64,000 nucleotides of DNA from the NCBI GenBank assembly GCA_035701825.1, contig DASSRK010000198.1, positions 1 to 64,000 of the forward strand, in the 5' to 3' direction. The notes beneath the pieces were generated by a model. That model did not search any database. It saw only the letters and a list, made by a program, of their open reading frames with translations, and was not told where the DNA came from. Source of the DNA: CADEED01 sp035701825. GTDB lineage: Bacteria > Pseudomonadota > Gammaproteobacteria > Steroidobacterales > Steroidobacteraceae. The position numbers were made by a program, and so were the translations under genes. Positions 34,452 to 42,656 of this stretch are shown piece by piece. Each line of letters starts with the position of its first letter. Within the stretch, counting starts at the first letter, position 1.

Positions 34452-35129
34452 ATGCGCACGCTCGTCAAACCACTGGTTCCCTTGTTCTTGCTGGCCGCCG
34501 CCTGTACCGCATTCGGGGCGGGCAGCGGGTCCATGCCATCCATGCCGCGCGCCCAGGCGGCTTCGCCCGAAGACCAGGCGCGTGATGCGTACAACGCCGG
34601 CGTCCACAGCGTGGAAAAGGCGGATGCACTCGCCGCTGACGCGGCGCGGCAAACCGACGCGCGCCGGCAGCAGAAGGCGCTCGACAAGGCGAAGTCGGCA
34701 TACGCCGCCGCGCGCAAGAAATTCTCGCGCGCCGCGGAGCTCGACCCGCGTCTTCCCGAGGCATGGAACTACCTGGGATACACGCAGCGAAAGCTGGGTG
34801 ATTACCAGGCCGCGCTGGGCTCCTACGACCGTGCGCTGGCGCTGAAGCCGGGGTTTGCGGAGGCCATCGAATATCGCGGCCACGCCTATCTCGGGCTGAA
34901 CCGTCTCGACGACGCCAAGCAGGCGTACCTCGCGCTGTACGGGAGCAATCGCAAGCTCGCCGCACAATTGCTGAGTGGCATGCAGGACTGGATCGGCACT
35001 CACCGCGCGAATCCCGCCGGCGTCGATGCCGCCTCGTTCGATGCCTTCGCTTCCTGGGTCAGCGAGCGCAGCGCCATCGCCGCGCAGACCGCGAGCCTCA
35101 CGCGCGAAGGCGCGAGCGCCGGCTGGTGA
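34452..35129 (+). CDS. Secreted TPR-repeat protein
   Basis: 225 residues. Signal or lipoprotein-type N-terminus (LLAAACTAFGAGS), so C18 could be acylated. Two or three TPR units are visible: KFSRAAELDPRLPEAWNYLG, then YQAALGSYDRALALKPGFAE and IEYRGHAYLGLNRLDDAKQA. It probably acts as a protein-protein scaffold in the periplasm. It stands seven bases before the di-haem peroxidase gene, so a joint function is possible. Confidence 0.87.
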   Translation: MRTLVKPLVPLFLLAAACTAFGAGSGSMPSMPRAQAASPEDQARDAYNAGVHSVEKADALAADAARQTDARRQQKALDKAKSAYAAARKKFSRAAELDPRLPEAWNYLGYTQRKLGDYQAALGSYDRALALKPGFAEAIEYRGHAYLGLNRLDDAKQAYLALYGSNRKLAAQLLSGMQDWIGTHRANPAGVDAASFDAFASWVSERSAIAAQTASLTREGASAGW

Positions 35130-35136
35130 GTCGCGC

Positions 35137-36129
35137 ATGAGCGCACGCTGGCGGCGCAAGCTGGCCACGACGCGGCTGGCCGCGACGCTGGTGGGCGTGG
35201 CGGCCGTGGCGGCGGCGACTACCCGTTCCGAGTACACCTGGAACCTGCCGCGCGGATTTCCCGAGCCCGCGGTGCCGGCCGACAACCCGATGAGCAAGGC
35301 CAAGGTGGCGCTGGGTGCGCGGCTGTTCGCCGACAAGCGCCTGTCCGTCACCGGGGACTATTCCTGCCAGAGCTGCCATGCGCCCGACCGGGCGTTCACC
35401 GACGGTCTGCCGTTGTCGCGCGGCGCCACCGGCGCCACGGTGCCGCTCAATGCCCCGACGCTGCTCAACGTGGCCTACGAGGCGTCGCTCGGCTGGAAGG
35501 ACGCCGGCATCCGCACGCTGGAGCAGCAGATGCACGGGCCGATGTTCAACGAGCATCCGCCCGAGCTCGGACTCGCAGGGCGCGAGCGCGCCGTCGAAGC
35601 CGCCCTCGCGCGGGATGCGGAGCTGGTGCGCGCCTTCCGTGCGGCGTTTCCCGACGATCCGGCGGTCAGTATCGGCAATGTCATTCGCGCCATCGCCGCC
35701 TACGAGCGCACCTTGTTCGCGGGCAACTCGGCCTTCGATCGTTACGTGTTCGGCGGCGACCACGCGGCGCTCGACGCGCAGCAGAAGCAGGGCATGGAGC
35801 TGTTCTTCTCGGCGCGCAGCGGCTGTTCGTCCTGCCATGGCGGCATCAATTTCGCCGGGCCGTGGGTGGATGCGGCCGCGCCGGCCGCCGCCGCGGTGTT
35901 CGCCGATACCGGCACCGGCGTCGCGGTGCGCGTGCCGACGCTGCGCAACCTCGGGCGCACGGCGCCCTACATGCACGATGGCCGCTTCACCAGCGTCGCC
36001 GCCGTGCTCGAGCACTACGAGCGGCTGGCCACCGATCCCGCGGCCGATCCACGCCTGCGGCGCGCACCACTAACTACCGGGGAGCGCGCCAGCCTGCTGC
36101 GCTTCCTGGCGAGCCTGGACGAGGGCTAG
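35137..36129 (+). CDS. Di-haem cytochrome c peroxidase (MauG/CCP family)
   Basis: 330 residues. An N-terminal signal-anchor segment (about 12-28) is followed by two haem c sites, CQSCH (C77, C80, H81) and CSSCH (C230, C233, H234). PLNAPTLLNVAYE and VRVPTLRNLGRTAPYMHDGRF are hallmarks of the CCP/MauG fold. It probably reduces hydrogen peroxide with electrons from periplasmic cytochrome c; MauG-like cofactor maturation is the alternative. The start ATG overlaps a GCATGA seven bases after the TPR gene. Confidence 0.92.
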   Translation: MSARWRRKLATTRLAATLVGVAAVAAATTRSEYTWNLPRGFPEPAVPADNPMSKAKVALGARLFADKRLSVTGDYSCQSCHAPDRAFTDGLPLSRGATGATVPLNAPTLLNVAYEASLGWKDAGIRTLEQQMHGPMFNEHPPELGLAGRERAVEAALARDAELVRAFRAAFPDDPAVSIGNVIRAIAAYERTLFAGNSAFDRYVFGGDHAALDAQQKQGMELFFSARSGCSSCHGGINFAGPWVDAAAPAAAAVFADTGTGVAVRVPTLRNLGRTAPYMHDGRFTSVAAVLEHYERLATDPAADPRLRRAPLTTGERASLLRFLASLDEG

Positions 36130-36213
36130 AGCCGGGGCACCGCGGCCCCGGCCGCCGGCGGCGCGGGTCCCGTCGCGCCTGTGTCATACTGCGCGCCCCG
36201 TGAAGGATTGCGC

Positions 36214-37422
36214 GTGATCCAGTTCGGCATCGACCGGCTCCTGGCCGACATCAACCTGCAGCGTGAGCTCGAGGGCCGCCGCGTGGCGCTGCTCGCGCAC
36301 CCGGCGTCGATGACCGCCGACTTCGAGCATTCGCTCGACGCGTTGCGCACCATCCGCGGCCTCGAGGTCACCGCGGCCTTCGGCCCGCAGCACGGCCTGC
36401 GCGGCGACAAGCAGGACAACATGATGGAGTCGCCGGACTTCCGCGACCCGGTGCACGGCATCCCGGTATTCAGCCTGTACGGCGAGGTACGCCGGCCCAC
36501 CGAGGAGATGCTCGACCACTTCGACGTGCTGCTGGTCGACCTGCAGGACGTGGGCTGCCGGATCTACACCTTCATCACCACTCTTCTATATGTGCTGGAA
36601 GCGGCGGCGCAGCACGGCAAGACGGTCTGGGTGCTGGATCGGCCCAATCCGGCCGGCCGGCCGGTCGAAGGGCTGAAGTTGCGCGAAGGCTGGGAGAGCT
36701 TCGTGGGTGCCGGGCCCATCCCGATGCGCCATGGGCTCACGCTGGGCGAGCTCGGCATCTGGTTCGTGAGCCATTTCAAGCTGGCGGTCGACTACCGCGT
36801 GATCCCGATGCGCGGCTGGAAGCCGGAGGAGGCGCCGGGCTACGGCTGGCCGCTGGGCGAGCGCAGTTGGGTCAATCCGAGCCCGAATGCCGCCAACCTG
36901 CCGATGGCGCGTGCCTATGCCGGCACCGTGATGCTCGAGGGGACGACGCTGTCGGAAGGGCGCGGCACCACGCGGCCGCTGGAATTGTTAGGCGCGCCGG
37001 GCCTGGATCCGCGCTCGTTGCTGACCGCCATGGACCGCATCATGCCGGCGTGGATCAAGGGTTGTCGCCTGCGGCCCTGCTGGTTCGAGCCCACGTTCCA
37101 GAAGCACTCGGGCAAGTTGTGCGCGGGTTTCCAGATCCACGTGGACGATGGCGCGTACGTGCACGGCGAGTTTCGTCCCTGGCGCCTGGTCGCGGGCGCC
37201 TTCAAATGCCTGCGCCGCTTGCGGGGTGAATACCCGCTGTGGCGAGATTTCCACTACGAATACGAGAAGACGCGGCTGGCGATCGACCTGATCAACGGCA
37301 GCGAGCTGCTGCGCGAGTGGGTGGACGACCCGGCGGCGACGCCGGCAGACCTCGACAAGCTCGCCAGCCAGGATGAAGCGGCGTGGGTCGAAGAACGCTC
37401 CGACATCCTGCTGTATCGCTGA
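36214..37422 (+). CDS. namZ: Exo-beta-N-acetylmuramidase NamZ-like (DUF1343)
   Basis: 402 residues. GAAGGA lies six bases before the GTG at 36214, so this start is preferred to the GTG at 36181. The fold blocks of the DUF1343 family are present: RVALLAHPAS, GPQHGLRGDKQDNM, IPVFSLYGEVRRPT, DLQDVGCRIYTFITTL, DRPNPAGR and SPNAANLPMARAYAGTVMLEGTTLSEGRGTTRP-type repeats. NamZ removes terminal MurNAc residues from peptidoglycan fragments during cell-wall recycling. Here no signal peptide is seen, so a cytoplasmic role in recycling is likely. Confidence 0.88.
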   Translation: MIQFGIDRLLADINLQRELEGRRVALLAHPASMTADFEHSLDALRTIRGLEVTAAFGPQHGLRGDKQDNMMESPDFRDPVHGIPVFSLYGEVRRPTEEMLDHFDVLLVDLQDVGCRIYTFITTLLYVLEAAAQHGKTVWVLDRPNPAGRPVEGLKLREGWESFVGAGPIPMRHGLTLGELGIWFVSHFKLAVDYRVIPMRGWKPEEAPGYGWPLGERSWVNPSPNAANLPMARAYAGTVMLEGTTLSEGRGTTRPLELLGAPGLDPRSLLTAMDRIMPAWIKGCRLRPCWFEPTFQKHSGKLCAGFQIHVDDGAYVHGEFRPWRLVAGAFKCLRRLRGEYPLWRDFHYEYEKTRLAIDLINGSELLREWVDDPAATPADLDKLASQDEAAWVEERSDILLYR

Positions 37423-37510
37423 CTCGCACCCTCGTTCGCAATCCCGCTCGCATCGATCGCGGCCGCGCGCCAACGCGCACGGGCGTCGATGTGCATCGAC
37501 GCCCGTCGCA

Positions 37511-37696
37511 TCAGCCCACCGCCTCGATCGTGACCGTCGGCACCAGGATGGAAACGCTGGGCGTCACGTCGCGCGGTGTCGCGGCATGGGCGGTGTTCAA
37601 CGTCACCAGCAGCAGTGCGGTCACCACCAGGGCGGCGACGCCCGCCGCCAGGTGCTCATAGGTGCGGCGCAGGAAAGCAGAAGTGTCGAGTGTCAT
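37511..37696 (-). CDS. Small secreted protein related to the UrcA gene next to it
   Basis: 61 residues from the ATG at 37696, preceded by GGAGG. A hydrophobic signal segment (VAALVVTALLLVTLNTAHAA) is followed by only 22 residues. Its N-terminal layout (FLRR..., then NTAHAATP) and its leader resemble those of the UrcA-family gene upstream, suggesting a shortened duplicate. Function unknown. Confidence 0.65.
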   Translation of the reverse strand: MTLDTSAFLRRTYEHLAAGVAALVVTALLLVTLNTAHAATPRDVTPSVSILVPTVTIEAVG

Positions 37697-37738
37697 GGCC
37701 AATCCTCCGTGTTGTGGGGCGGAAAACGAGCCGATGAG

Positions 37739-37917
37739 TCGTGCCTGTTTCATCGCTTGCCGGCGTGAGAGGCGAATCAGAAACGTGTCCATCGGAACGT
37801 TGATATAGACGCGCCAGCCCGCGAATCGGTTGCAATGATTTTTGACGATGCGCGCCGGGTCGCAGGCTGCCGGCGTCCGGCTGAAAAGTGTCCGCGAAGT
37901 GTCCGCCGCGGACAGTG
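37739..37917 (-). promoter_or_regulatory. Leader of the 61-residue protein, duplicated from the UrcA-type leader
   Basis: Together with the terminator at 37939-37963 this accounts for the 376-base gap 37697-38072. On the minus strand it holds TGTCCGC/GCGGACA (dyad 37900-37914 plus a second AGTGTCCGC at 37887-37895), then TTGCAACC near 37828-37836 and GCGTCTATA near 37804-37812. The same blocks, in the same order and similar spacing, occur before the UrcA-type gene. TTGCAA and TCTATA could be -35/-10-like boxes but are about 20 bases apart. Confidence 0.6.
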
Positions 37918-37938
37918 TTCAACACGACGCATCCATGG

Positions 37939-37963
37939 AAACGCCGCCCGGACGGCGGCGTTT
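37939..37963 (-). terminator. Hairpin after the UrcA-family gene
   Basis: Perfect 10-bp arms AAACGCCGCC / GGCGGCGTTT around a 5-base loop. It lies 110 bases beyond the UrcA stop and is followed on the minus strand by only a short T run, so termination is likely weak. A matching hairpin stands at the same place ahead of the UrcA leader. Confidence 0.5.
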
Positions 37964-38072
37964 ACCTGCACGGATGAAGAGGGGATGTCGTGCGGATTGC
38001 CGCGGCTTCGCCGCGGGGCGCGGGCCGGGAGTGGTTAGGCCTCCCGGACCCGTGACCCGCCGCGGCAGCCGC

Positions 38073-38441
38073 TCAGCCGAGATTGCCGTCGTCCGATTGG
38101 TGCACGGCGGTCAGCTGCGGCTGGTCGATTTCACTCACCACGCCCGCGACCGTCTCGCGGAAGCAATCCTGGGCGCGCCGGTACTCGGTCAGGATGAGCC
38201 GGCCTGACTTGAGCCCGCATACCTGGCGCGCCGCCGACTTGATGCTGCTGTACAGCCGGGCGGCTTCCTGGGGAGAAGCGAGCGTGGTGGGTGCATAGCG
38301 CAACACGATGCCCTGCGAATGCGAGGCGGCGTGTGCATTGGAAGCCACGAAAGCCAGCGCGGTGAGCGTCAGCGCGCCGACGGTGGAAGTGAATCGCTCG
38401 AAGACGCGCTGCGTCACGGGTGTGGAAATGGAACGGGTCAT
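38073..38441 (-). CDS. UrcA-family secreted protein
   Basis: 122 residues. GGAGGATCTGCC precedes the ATG. A signal peptide ends at SNAHAAS. The mature part fits the UrcA family: GIVLRYAPTTLASPQEAARL, YSSIKSAARQVCG, a second cysteine in AQDCFRETV and the C-terminal AGVVSEIDQPQLTAVHQ. The two cysteines probably form a disulfide. UrcA proteins are abundant in Sphingomonadales and Xanthomonadales relatives; the function is unknown. Confidence 0.82.
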   Translation of the reverse strand: MTRSISTPVTQRVFERFTSTVGALTLTALAFVASNAHAASHSQGIVLRYAPTTLASPQEAARLYSSIKSAARQVCGLKSGRLILTEYRRAQDCFRETVAGVVSEIDQPQLTAVHQSDDGNLG

Positions 38442-38660
38442 GGCAGATCCTCCGGTTAGCCTGGTATCGGGCCGATGACGCGTCGACTCACCTTTGCCGG
38501 CGTGAGAGTCGGATCCGCACGTGTCGATCGGAACATCGACATAGACGCGCGCGACGCCGCGAGGGTTGCAAGGAAAATCGCAACGATGCGCCGGCGCGTG
38601 TGCGGCCAGCGCCGAGGCGAAAAGAAAAAAAAGTGTCCGCTGAAGTGTCCGCGGACAGTC
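38442..38660 (-). promoter_or_regulatory. Leader of the UrcA-family gene with palindromic operator-like sites
   Basis: Contains a perfect 12-bp palindrome TGTCCGCGGACA at 38646-38657 and an extra AGTGTCCGC at 38632-38640. On the minus strand these are followed by TTGCAACC (38563-38573 region) and GCGTCTATG (38540-38550 region), then the ribosome-binding site. The same modules precede the 61-residue gene, so both are probably controlled by the same regulator. The poly-A run AAAAGAAAAAAAA at 38620-38632 adds AT-rich DNA beside the palindrome. Confidence 0.6.
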
Positions 38661-38687
38661 ATTGCCAGGCGCTGCGCGCCACGCCGG

Positions 38688-38711
38688 AAAACACCGCCCA
38701 AGCGGCGGTGT
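38688..38711 (-). terminator. Terminator of the ParB-like gene
   Basis: 8-bp arms ACACCGCC / GGCGGTGT around a 5-base loop, 22 bases past the stop at 38733. On the minus strand it is followed by TTTT. Moderately convincing intrinsic terminator. Confidence 0.6.
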
Positions 38712-38732
38712 CCATCTGGTTGGAAGAGGGCG

Positions 38733-39734
38733 TTACTCGGCGGATTCGGCGCCGGCGGCTACGTAAGCCAAGTCGCTCATGTTCACCTTGTTGAGGTCGA
38801 ACTTCCTGGCGGCGGAGAGCATGCGCAGCAGCGCCTGCGCAATCGGCATGGCGGGCTTCTTGTCGCCGGCCTTCATCTTGTGGAAGCGCACGGGGTTGAT
38901 GCGCGCCACCACGTAGCTGCGCAGGTAGGGCGATTTCATGCCGCGCGCCTGCAGCTCGCCCACGATGCGTTTCACCTCGTTGTCGATTTCCTGCAACCGG
39001 GCGGCGTAGGCGGTGCGTTCACGTAGCCCCTCGGGCAGCTTCCGGGTCGTCAGTCGGTCCACCTTCTTGAGGACCGGGCTGTAGGCGCCGCCGCCGAAGC
39101 GCAGGTTCTGTTCGTACACCAGGCCGAGCGTCAGTAGTTCGGCCGCCTCGAACTCGGCCGCGAGCGACGCCTCGGTGCGGCCTGGTTCGCGTTTGGCGAG
39201 GTTGCGCGCCATGCGCACCACCTCGAGCGATTTGTCCTTGAGGTTGTGCGCCTTCTCGGTATTCAGCGCGAGGATGCGATAGGACAAGGTCTCGTCCGGC
39301 GAGATCAGCACCGTGATCTGCTTGAGGCCCAGCACCTTGGCGGCCGCGAGGCGGTGACGCCCGTTGGGCGTCCAGAAACGCCCGTCCTCGCCGCGCACCA
39401 CGATCAGCGGATCGAGGAAGGCCGCCGTCGCCTCGATGGCGCCTGCGAGGCGCTTGGCGTGGGTGGGCGAGAGGTCGCGCTGGAACGGAGTCGGCTGCAC
39501 CGCGCTGAACGGCAATGACGCGAGCAGCAGTGGACGACCGCCCAGCGGTTCGCGATAGGCGCCGAGCGGCGCTCCACCGGCGCCGCGCACCAGCTCGACC
39601 ACGGCCGCGATGTCCGCATGATCGATGGGCAGTGCGACCTCAGTGGCGCCCAGGCCCCGCTTCACGGCGCTGGGCGCGAGCCTCGGACTGCGCTTGGCCT
39701 TCTTTCCCGGTGCCGCCTTCTTTTTCGCTGCCAT
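38733..39734 (-). CDS. ParB/Srx-fold (ParB N-terminal-like) protein
   Basis: 333 residues. A Lys/Ala/Pro-rich basic N-terminus of about 35 residues is followed by a ParB-N-like domain with PFQRDLSPTHAKRLAGAIEA, DPLIVVRGEDGRFW and PNGRHRLAAAKVLGL, the region that in ParB/Noc binds CTP or acts as nuclease. A helical C-terminal half of about 160 residues follows with no clear DNA-binding motif. There is no ParA beside it, so a role other than segregation is likely. Its start overlaps the NDH-2 coding region by 95 bases. Confidence 0.82.
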   Translation of the reverse strand: MAAKKKAAPGKKAKRSPRLAPSAVKRGLGATEVALPIDHADIAAVVELVRGAGGAPLGAYREPLGGRPLLLASLPFSAVQPTPFQRDLSPTHAKRLAGAIEATAAFLDPLIVVRGEDGRFWTPNGRHRLAAAKVLGLKQITVLISPDETLSYRILALNTEKAHNLKDKSLEVVRMARNLAKREPGRTEASLAAEFEAAELLTLGLVYEQNLRFGGGAYSPVLKKVDRLTTRKLPEGLRERTAYAARLQEIDNEVKRIVGELQARGMKSPYLRSYVVARINPVRFHKMKAGDKKPAMPIAQALLRMLSAARKFDLNKVNMSDLAYVAAGAESAE

Positions 39735-40980
39735 GGAGGTCTCGCTCGCTTTCGTTGCCGATGATGATGCGCGCTCCGCGCGCGTAGGTGAAATACGACC
39801 AGGCCCAGTTGATCAGCACGATGAGCCGGCTGCGGAATTCGATCAGGAAATAGATGTGCAGCACCAGCCAGAACCACCAGGCCAGGACTCCGGAAAAGCG
39901 CAGTGAAGGCAGCTGCACCACGGCGGAATTCCGGCCGATGGTCGCGAGCGCGCCGAGATCGCGGTAGCGGAAGTCGCGCGCCGGCCGGTTTTCGATCCGC
40001 GCCATGACATTGCGCGCGGCGGTGGCGCCCATCTGCTTGGCGGCCTGCGCGACGCCCGGTACGGGCTTGCCGTCCTGGAGCACGGTCGCGAGATCGCCGA
40101 TGACGAAGACTTCAGGATGAGCGGGCAGGCTCAGGTCCGGCGCCACGCGCACGCGCCCGGCACGATCGAGCTCCGCGCCGAGCTGGCGGCCGAGCGGTGA
40201 AGCCGCGACACCCGCGGCCCAGAGAATGGTCTGCGCCACGATGTGCTGGCCCGCGAATTCCAGGTACCCGTCGCCGATGGCTGTGACGGCATGCCCGGTG
40301 TGCACTTCCACGCCGAGCCGCTCGAGCTGGCGGCGTGCGCTCGCCGAGAGCCTCTCGTCGAACGTCGACAGCAACCGCGGCCCGGCCTCGACCAGCAACA
40401 CGCGCGCCTTGCGCGAATCGATGCGGCGGAATTCGTTGGCCAGCGTGTGGCGCGCGATCTCGGCGAGTGTGCCGGCGAGCTCGACACCCGTGGGGCCGCC
40501 GCCGATCACCGCGAAGGTCAGGCACGCATCGCGTGCTGCATCGTCGCTCGTGGCCTCCGCGCGCTCGAAGGCCTCGAGAATGTGCCGCCGGATCACGAAG
40601 GCATCGTCGAGGGTCTTGAGGCCGGGTGCGTACTGCCGCCACTCGTCGCGGCCGAAATACGCATGAGTCGCGCCGCTCGCGACCAGCAGGAAATCGAACT
40701 CGATGCGCTGGCCATCGACGGACACGAAGCGGGTCGCGAGGTCAATCGTGGAAACTTCGCCCATCAGCACGGTGACGTTGCGCTTGCGGCGCAGGATATG
40801 TCGCAGCGGCGCGGCGATCGACGGGGCCGCGAGGCCCGCGGTGGCGACCTGGTAGAGCAGCGGCTGGAACAGGTGATGGTTGCTGCGATCGATGAGCGTG
40901 ACCTGCAGGTCCTCGCGCGCCAGGCGGCGCACCGCGGTGATGCCGGCGAATCCTCCGCCGATGACGACGACGCGTTTCAT
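39640..40980 (-). CDS. ndh: Type II NADH:quinone oxidoreductase (NDH-2)
   Basis: 446 residues. FAD-binding VVIGGGFAGITAVRRL is at the N-terminus and NADH-binding FAVIGGGPTGVELAGTLAE is central. VFVIGDLATV and GVAQAAKQMG match the FAD flavin-contact and quinone-side motifs. A hydrophobic C-terminal segment (WWFWLVLHIYFLIEF) anchors it to the membrane. It transfers electrons from NADH to ubiquinone without proton pumping. The last 38 residues, basic and low in complexity, are encoded in the region that overlaps the ParB-like gene. Confidence 0.92.
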   Translation of the reverse strand: MKRVVVIGGGFAGITAVRRLAREDLQVTLIDRSNHHLFQPLLYQVATAGLAAPSIAAPLRHILRRKRNVTVLMGEVSTIDLATRFVSVDGQRIEFDFLLVASGATHAYFGRDEWRQYAPGLKTLDDAFVIRRHILEAFERAEATSDDAARDACLTFAVIGGGPTGVELAGTLAEIARHTLANEFRRIDSRKARVLLVEAGPRLLSTFDERLSASARRQLERLGVEVHTGHAVTAIGDGYLEFAGQHIVAQTILWAAGVAASPLGRQLGAELDRAGRVRVAPDLSLPAHPEVFVIGDLATVLQDGKPVPGVAQAAKQMGATAARNVMARIENRPARDFRYRDLGALATIGRNSAVVQLPSLRFSGVLAWWFWLVLHIYFLIEFRSRLIVLINWAWSYFTYARGARIIIGNESERDLHGSEKEGGTGKEGQAQSEARAQRREAGPGRH

Positions 40981-41054
40981 GGGACAAAACTTAGCCGAAA
41001 CGCTGGCGCAGCGGCGCGCTAAAATTGCCACGCACCTTTTTCCCACAGATTCCC

Positions 41055-42590
41055 ATGACCACCATCACCCAGCACGACCTGATCGCGAGCGTCGCCGACG
41101 CCCTGCAGTACATTTCTTACTACCATCCGCCGGACTACATCCGCGCGCTCGGCAAGGCCTACGAGCTGGAGCAGTCGCCGGCCGCGCGCGACGCCATCGC
41201 ACAGATCCTGACCAATTCGCGCATGTGCGCGGAAGGGCGGCGGCCGATCTGCCAGGACACCGGCATCGTCGTGGTGTTCGCCAGGGTCGGCATGAACGTG
41301 CGCTGGGACGCGCAGCTGTCGTTCGAGGACATGGTCAACGAGGGCGTGCGCCGCGCCTATCTACATCCGGACAACAAGCTGCGCGCGTCGATCGTCGCGG
41401 ACCCCAACTTCGCGCGCAGGAACACGCGCGACAACACGCCGGCGGTGATCCACGTGCAGCTGGTGCCCGGCGACGAGGTGGAGATCACGGTCGCGGCCAA
41501 GGGCGGCGGTTCGGAGAACAAGTCGAAGTTCGTGATGCTGAATCCGTCGGATTCGCTGGTCGACTGGGTCATCAAGACCGTGCCGCTCATGGGCGCGGGC
41601 TGGTGCCCGCCCGGCATGCTGGGCATCGGCATCGGCGGCTCGGCCGAGAAGGCCATGCTGCTGGCGAAGGAATCGCTGATGGAGCCCATCGACATGGCGG
41701 AGCTCAAGGCGCGCGGCCCGAAGTCGAAGACCGAGGAATTGCGCATCGAGCTGTACGACAAGGTCAACGCGCTCGGCATCGGCGCGCAGGGCCTGGGCGG
41801 GCTATCTACCGTGCTCGACGTGAAGATCTTCGAGTACCCGACGCACGCCGCGTCCAAGCCGGTGGCGATGATCCCGAACTGCGCCGCCACGCGCCACGTG
41901 CACTTCACGCTGGATGGCTCGGGGCCCGCGGTGCTCGAGCCGCCGAAGCTCGCGGACTGGCCGAAGGTGGATTGGGCGCCGGCGCCGGGCGCGCGCCGCG
42001 TGAACCTCGATGCGCTGACGCCGGCGGAAGTCGCGAGCTGGAAGCCCGGTGAGTCCCTGCTGCTCAGCGGTCGCATGCTCACGGGTCGCGATGCCGCGCA
42101 CAAGCGCATCGCCGACCTGTTCGCGCGCGGCGAGTCGTTGCCGGAGGGCGTGGATTTCCGCAACCGCGTCATCTATTACGTCGGCCCGGTGGACCCGGTG
42201 CGCGGCGAGGTCGTCGGCCCGGCGGGCCCGACCACCGCCACTCGCATGGACAAGTTCACCGAGATGATGCTCGAGAAGACCGGGCTCATCGCCATGGTCG
42301 GCAAGGCCGAGCGCGGACCCGCGGGCATCGAGGCCATCCGCAAGCATCGCGCGGCCTACCTGATGGCCGTGGGCGGCGCCGCCTACCTGGTGTCCAAGGC
42401 CATCAAGGCCTCGCGCGTCGTGGCGTTCGAAGATCTCGGCATGGAAGCCATCTACGAGTTCACCGTCGAGGACATGCCGGTGACCGTGGCCGTGGATGCC
42501 AACGGCACGTCCGTTCACCAGACCGGCCCGGCCGAGTGGACCCAGAAGATATCAGCCATGAGTGGTGTCAGGCGGGGAAAGCCGGGATAA
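41055..42590 (+). CDS. fumA: Class I (iron-sulfur) fumarate hydratase
   Basis: 511 residues. It catalyses the reversible hydration of fumarate to malate in the TCA cycle, using an oxygen-sensitive [4Fe-4S] cluster. Cluster cysteines are C66 (CQDTG), C184 (GWCPPG) and C276 (NCAATRH). GSAEKAM, KARGPKS and TATRMDKF are also typical. The last residues (about VRRGKPG) are encoded by an arm of a perfect inverted repeat. Divergent from ndh with 74 bases between the starts. Confidence 0.93.
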   Translation: MTTITQHDLIASVADALQYISYYHPPDYIRALGKAYELEQSPAARDAIAQILTNSRMCAEGRRPICQDTGIVVVFARVGMNVRWDAQLSFEDMVNEGVRRAYLHPDNKLRASIVADPNFARRNTRDNTPAVIHVQLVPGDEVEITVAAKGGGSENKSKFVMLNPSDSLVDWVIKTVPLMGAGWCPPGMLGIGIGGSAEKAMLLAKESLMEPIDMAELKARGPKSKTEELRIELYDKVNALGIGAQGLGGLSTVLDVKIFEYPTHAASKPVAMIPNCAATRHVHFTLDGSGPAVLEPPKLADWPKVDWAPAPGARRVNLDALTPAEVASWKPGESLLLSGRMLTGRDAAHKRIADLFARGESLPEGVDFRNRVIYYVGPVDPVRGEVVGPAGPTTATRMDKFTEMMLEKTGLIAMVGKAERGPAGIEAIRKHRAAYLMAVGGAAYLVSKAIKASRVVAFEDLGMEAIYEFTVEDMPVTVAVDANGTSVHQTGPAEWTQKISAMSGVRRGKPG

Positions 42591-42656
42591 CTCCCCATTG
42601 GTGGCGGCAAGGCTAGCGCGGGCGCGAGTTATCCCGGCTTTCCCCGCCTGACACCA
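42563..42656. repeat. Perfect 30-bp inverted repeat spanning the fumarase and kinase gene ends
   Basis: Arms 42563-42592 and 42627-42656 are exact inverted copies around a 34-base loop. The left arm encodes the last residues and stop of fumarase; the right arm encodes the last eleven residues before RPR of the kinase. Both genes therefore end inside the same palindromic element. It may also act as a bidirectional terminator. Confidence 0.92.
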
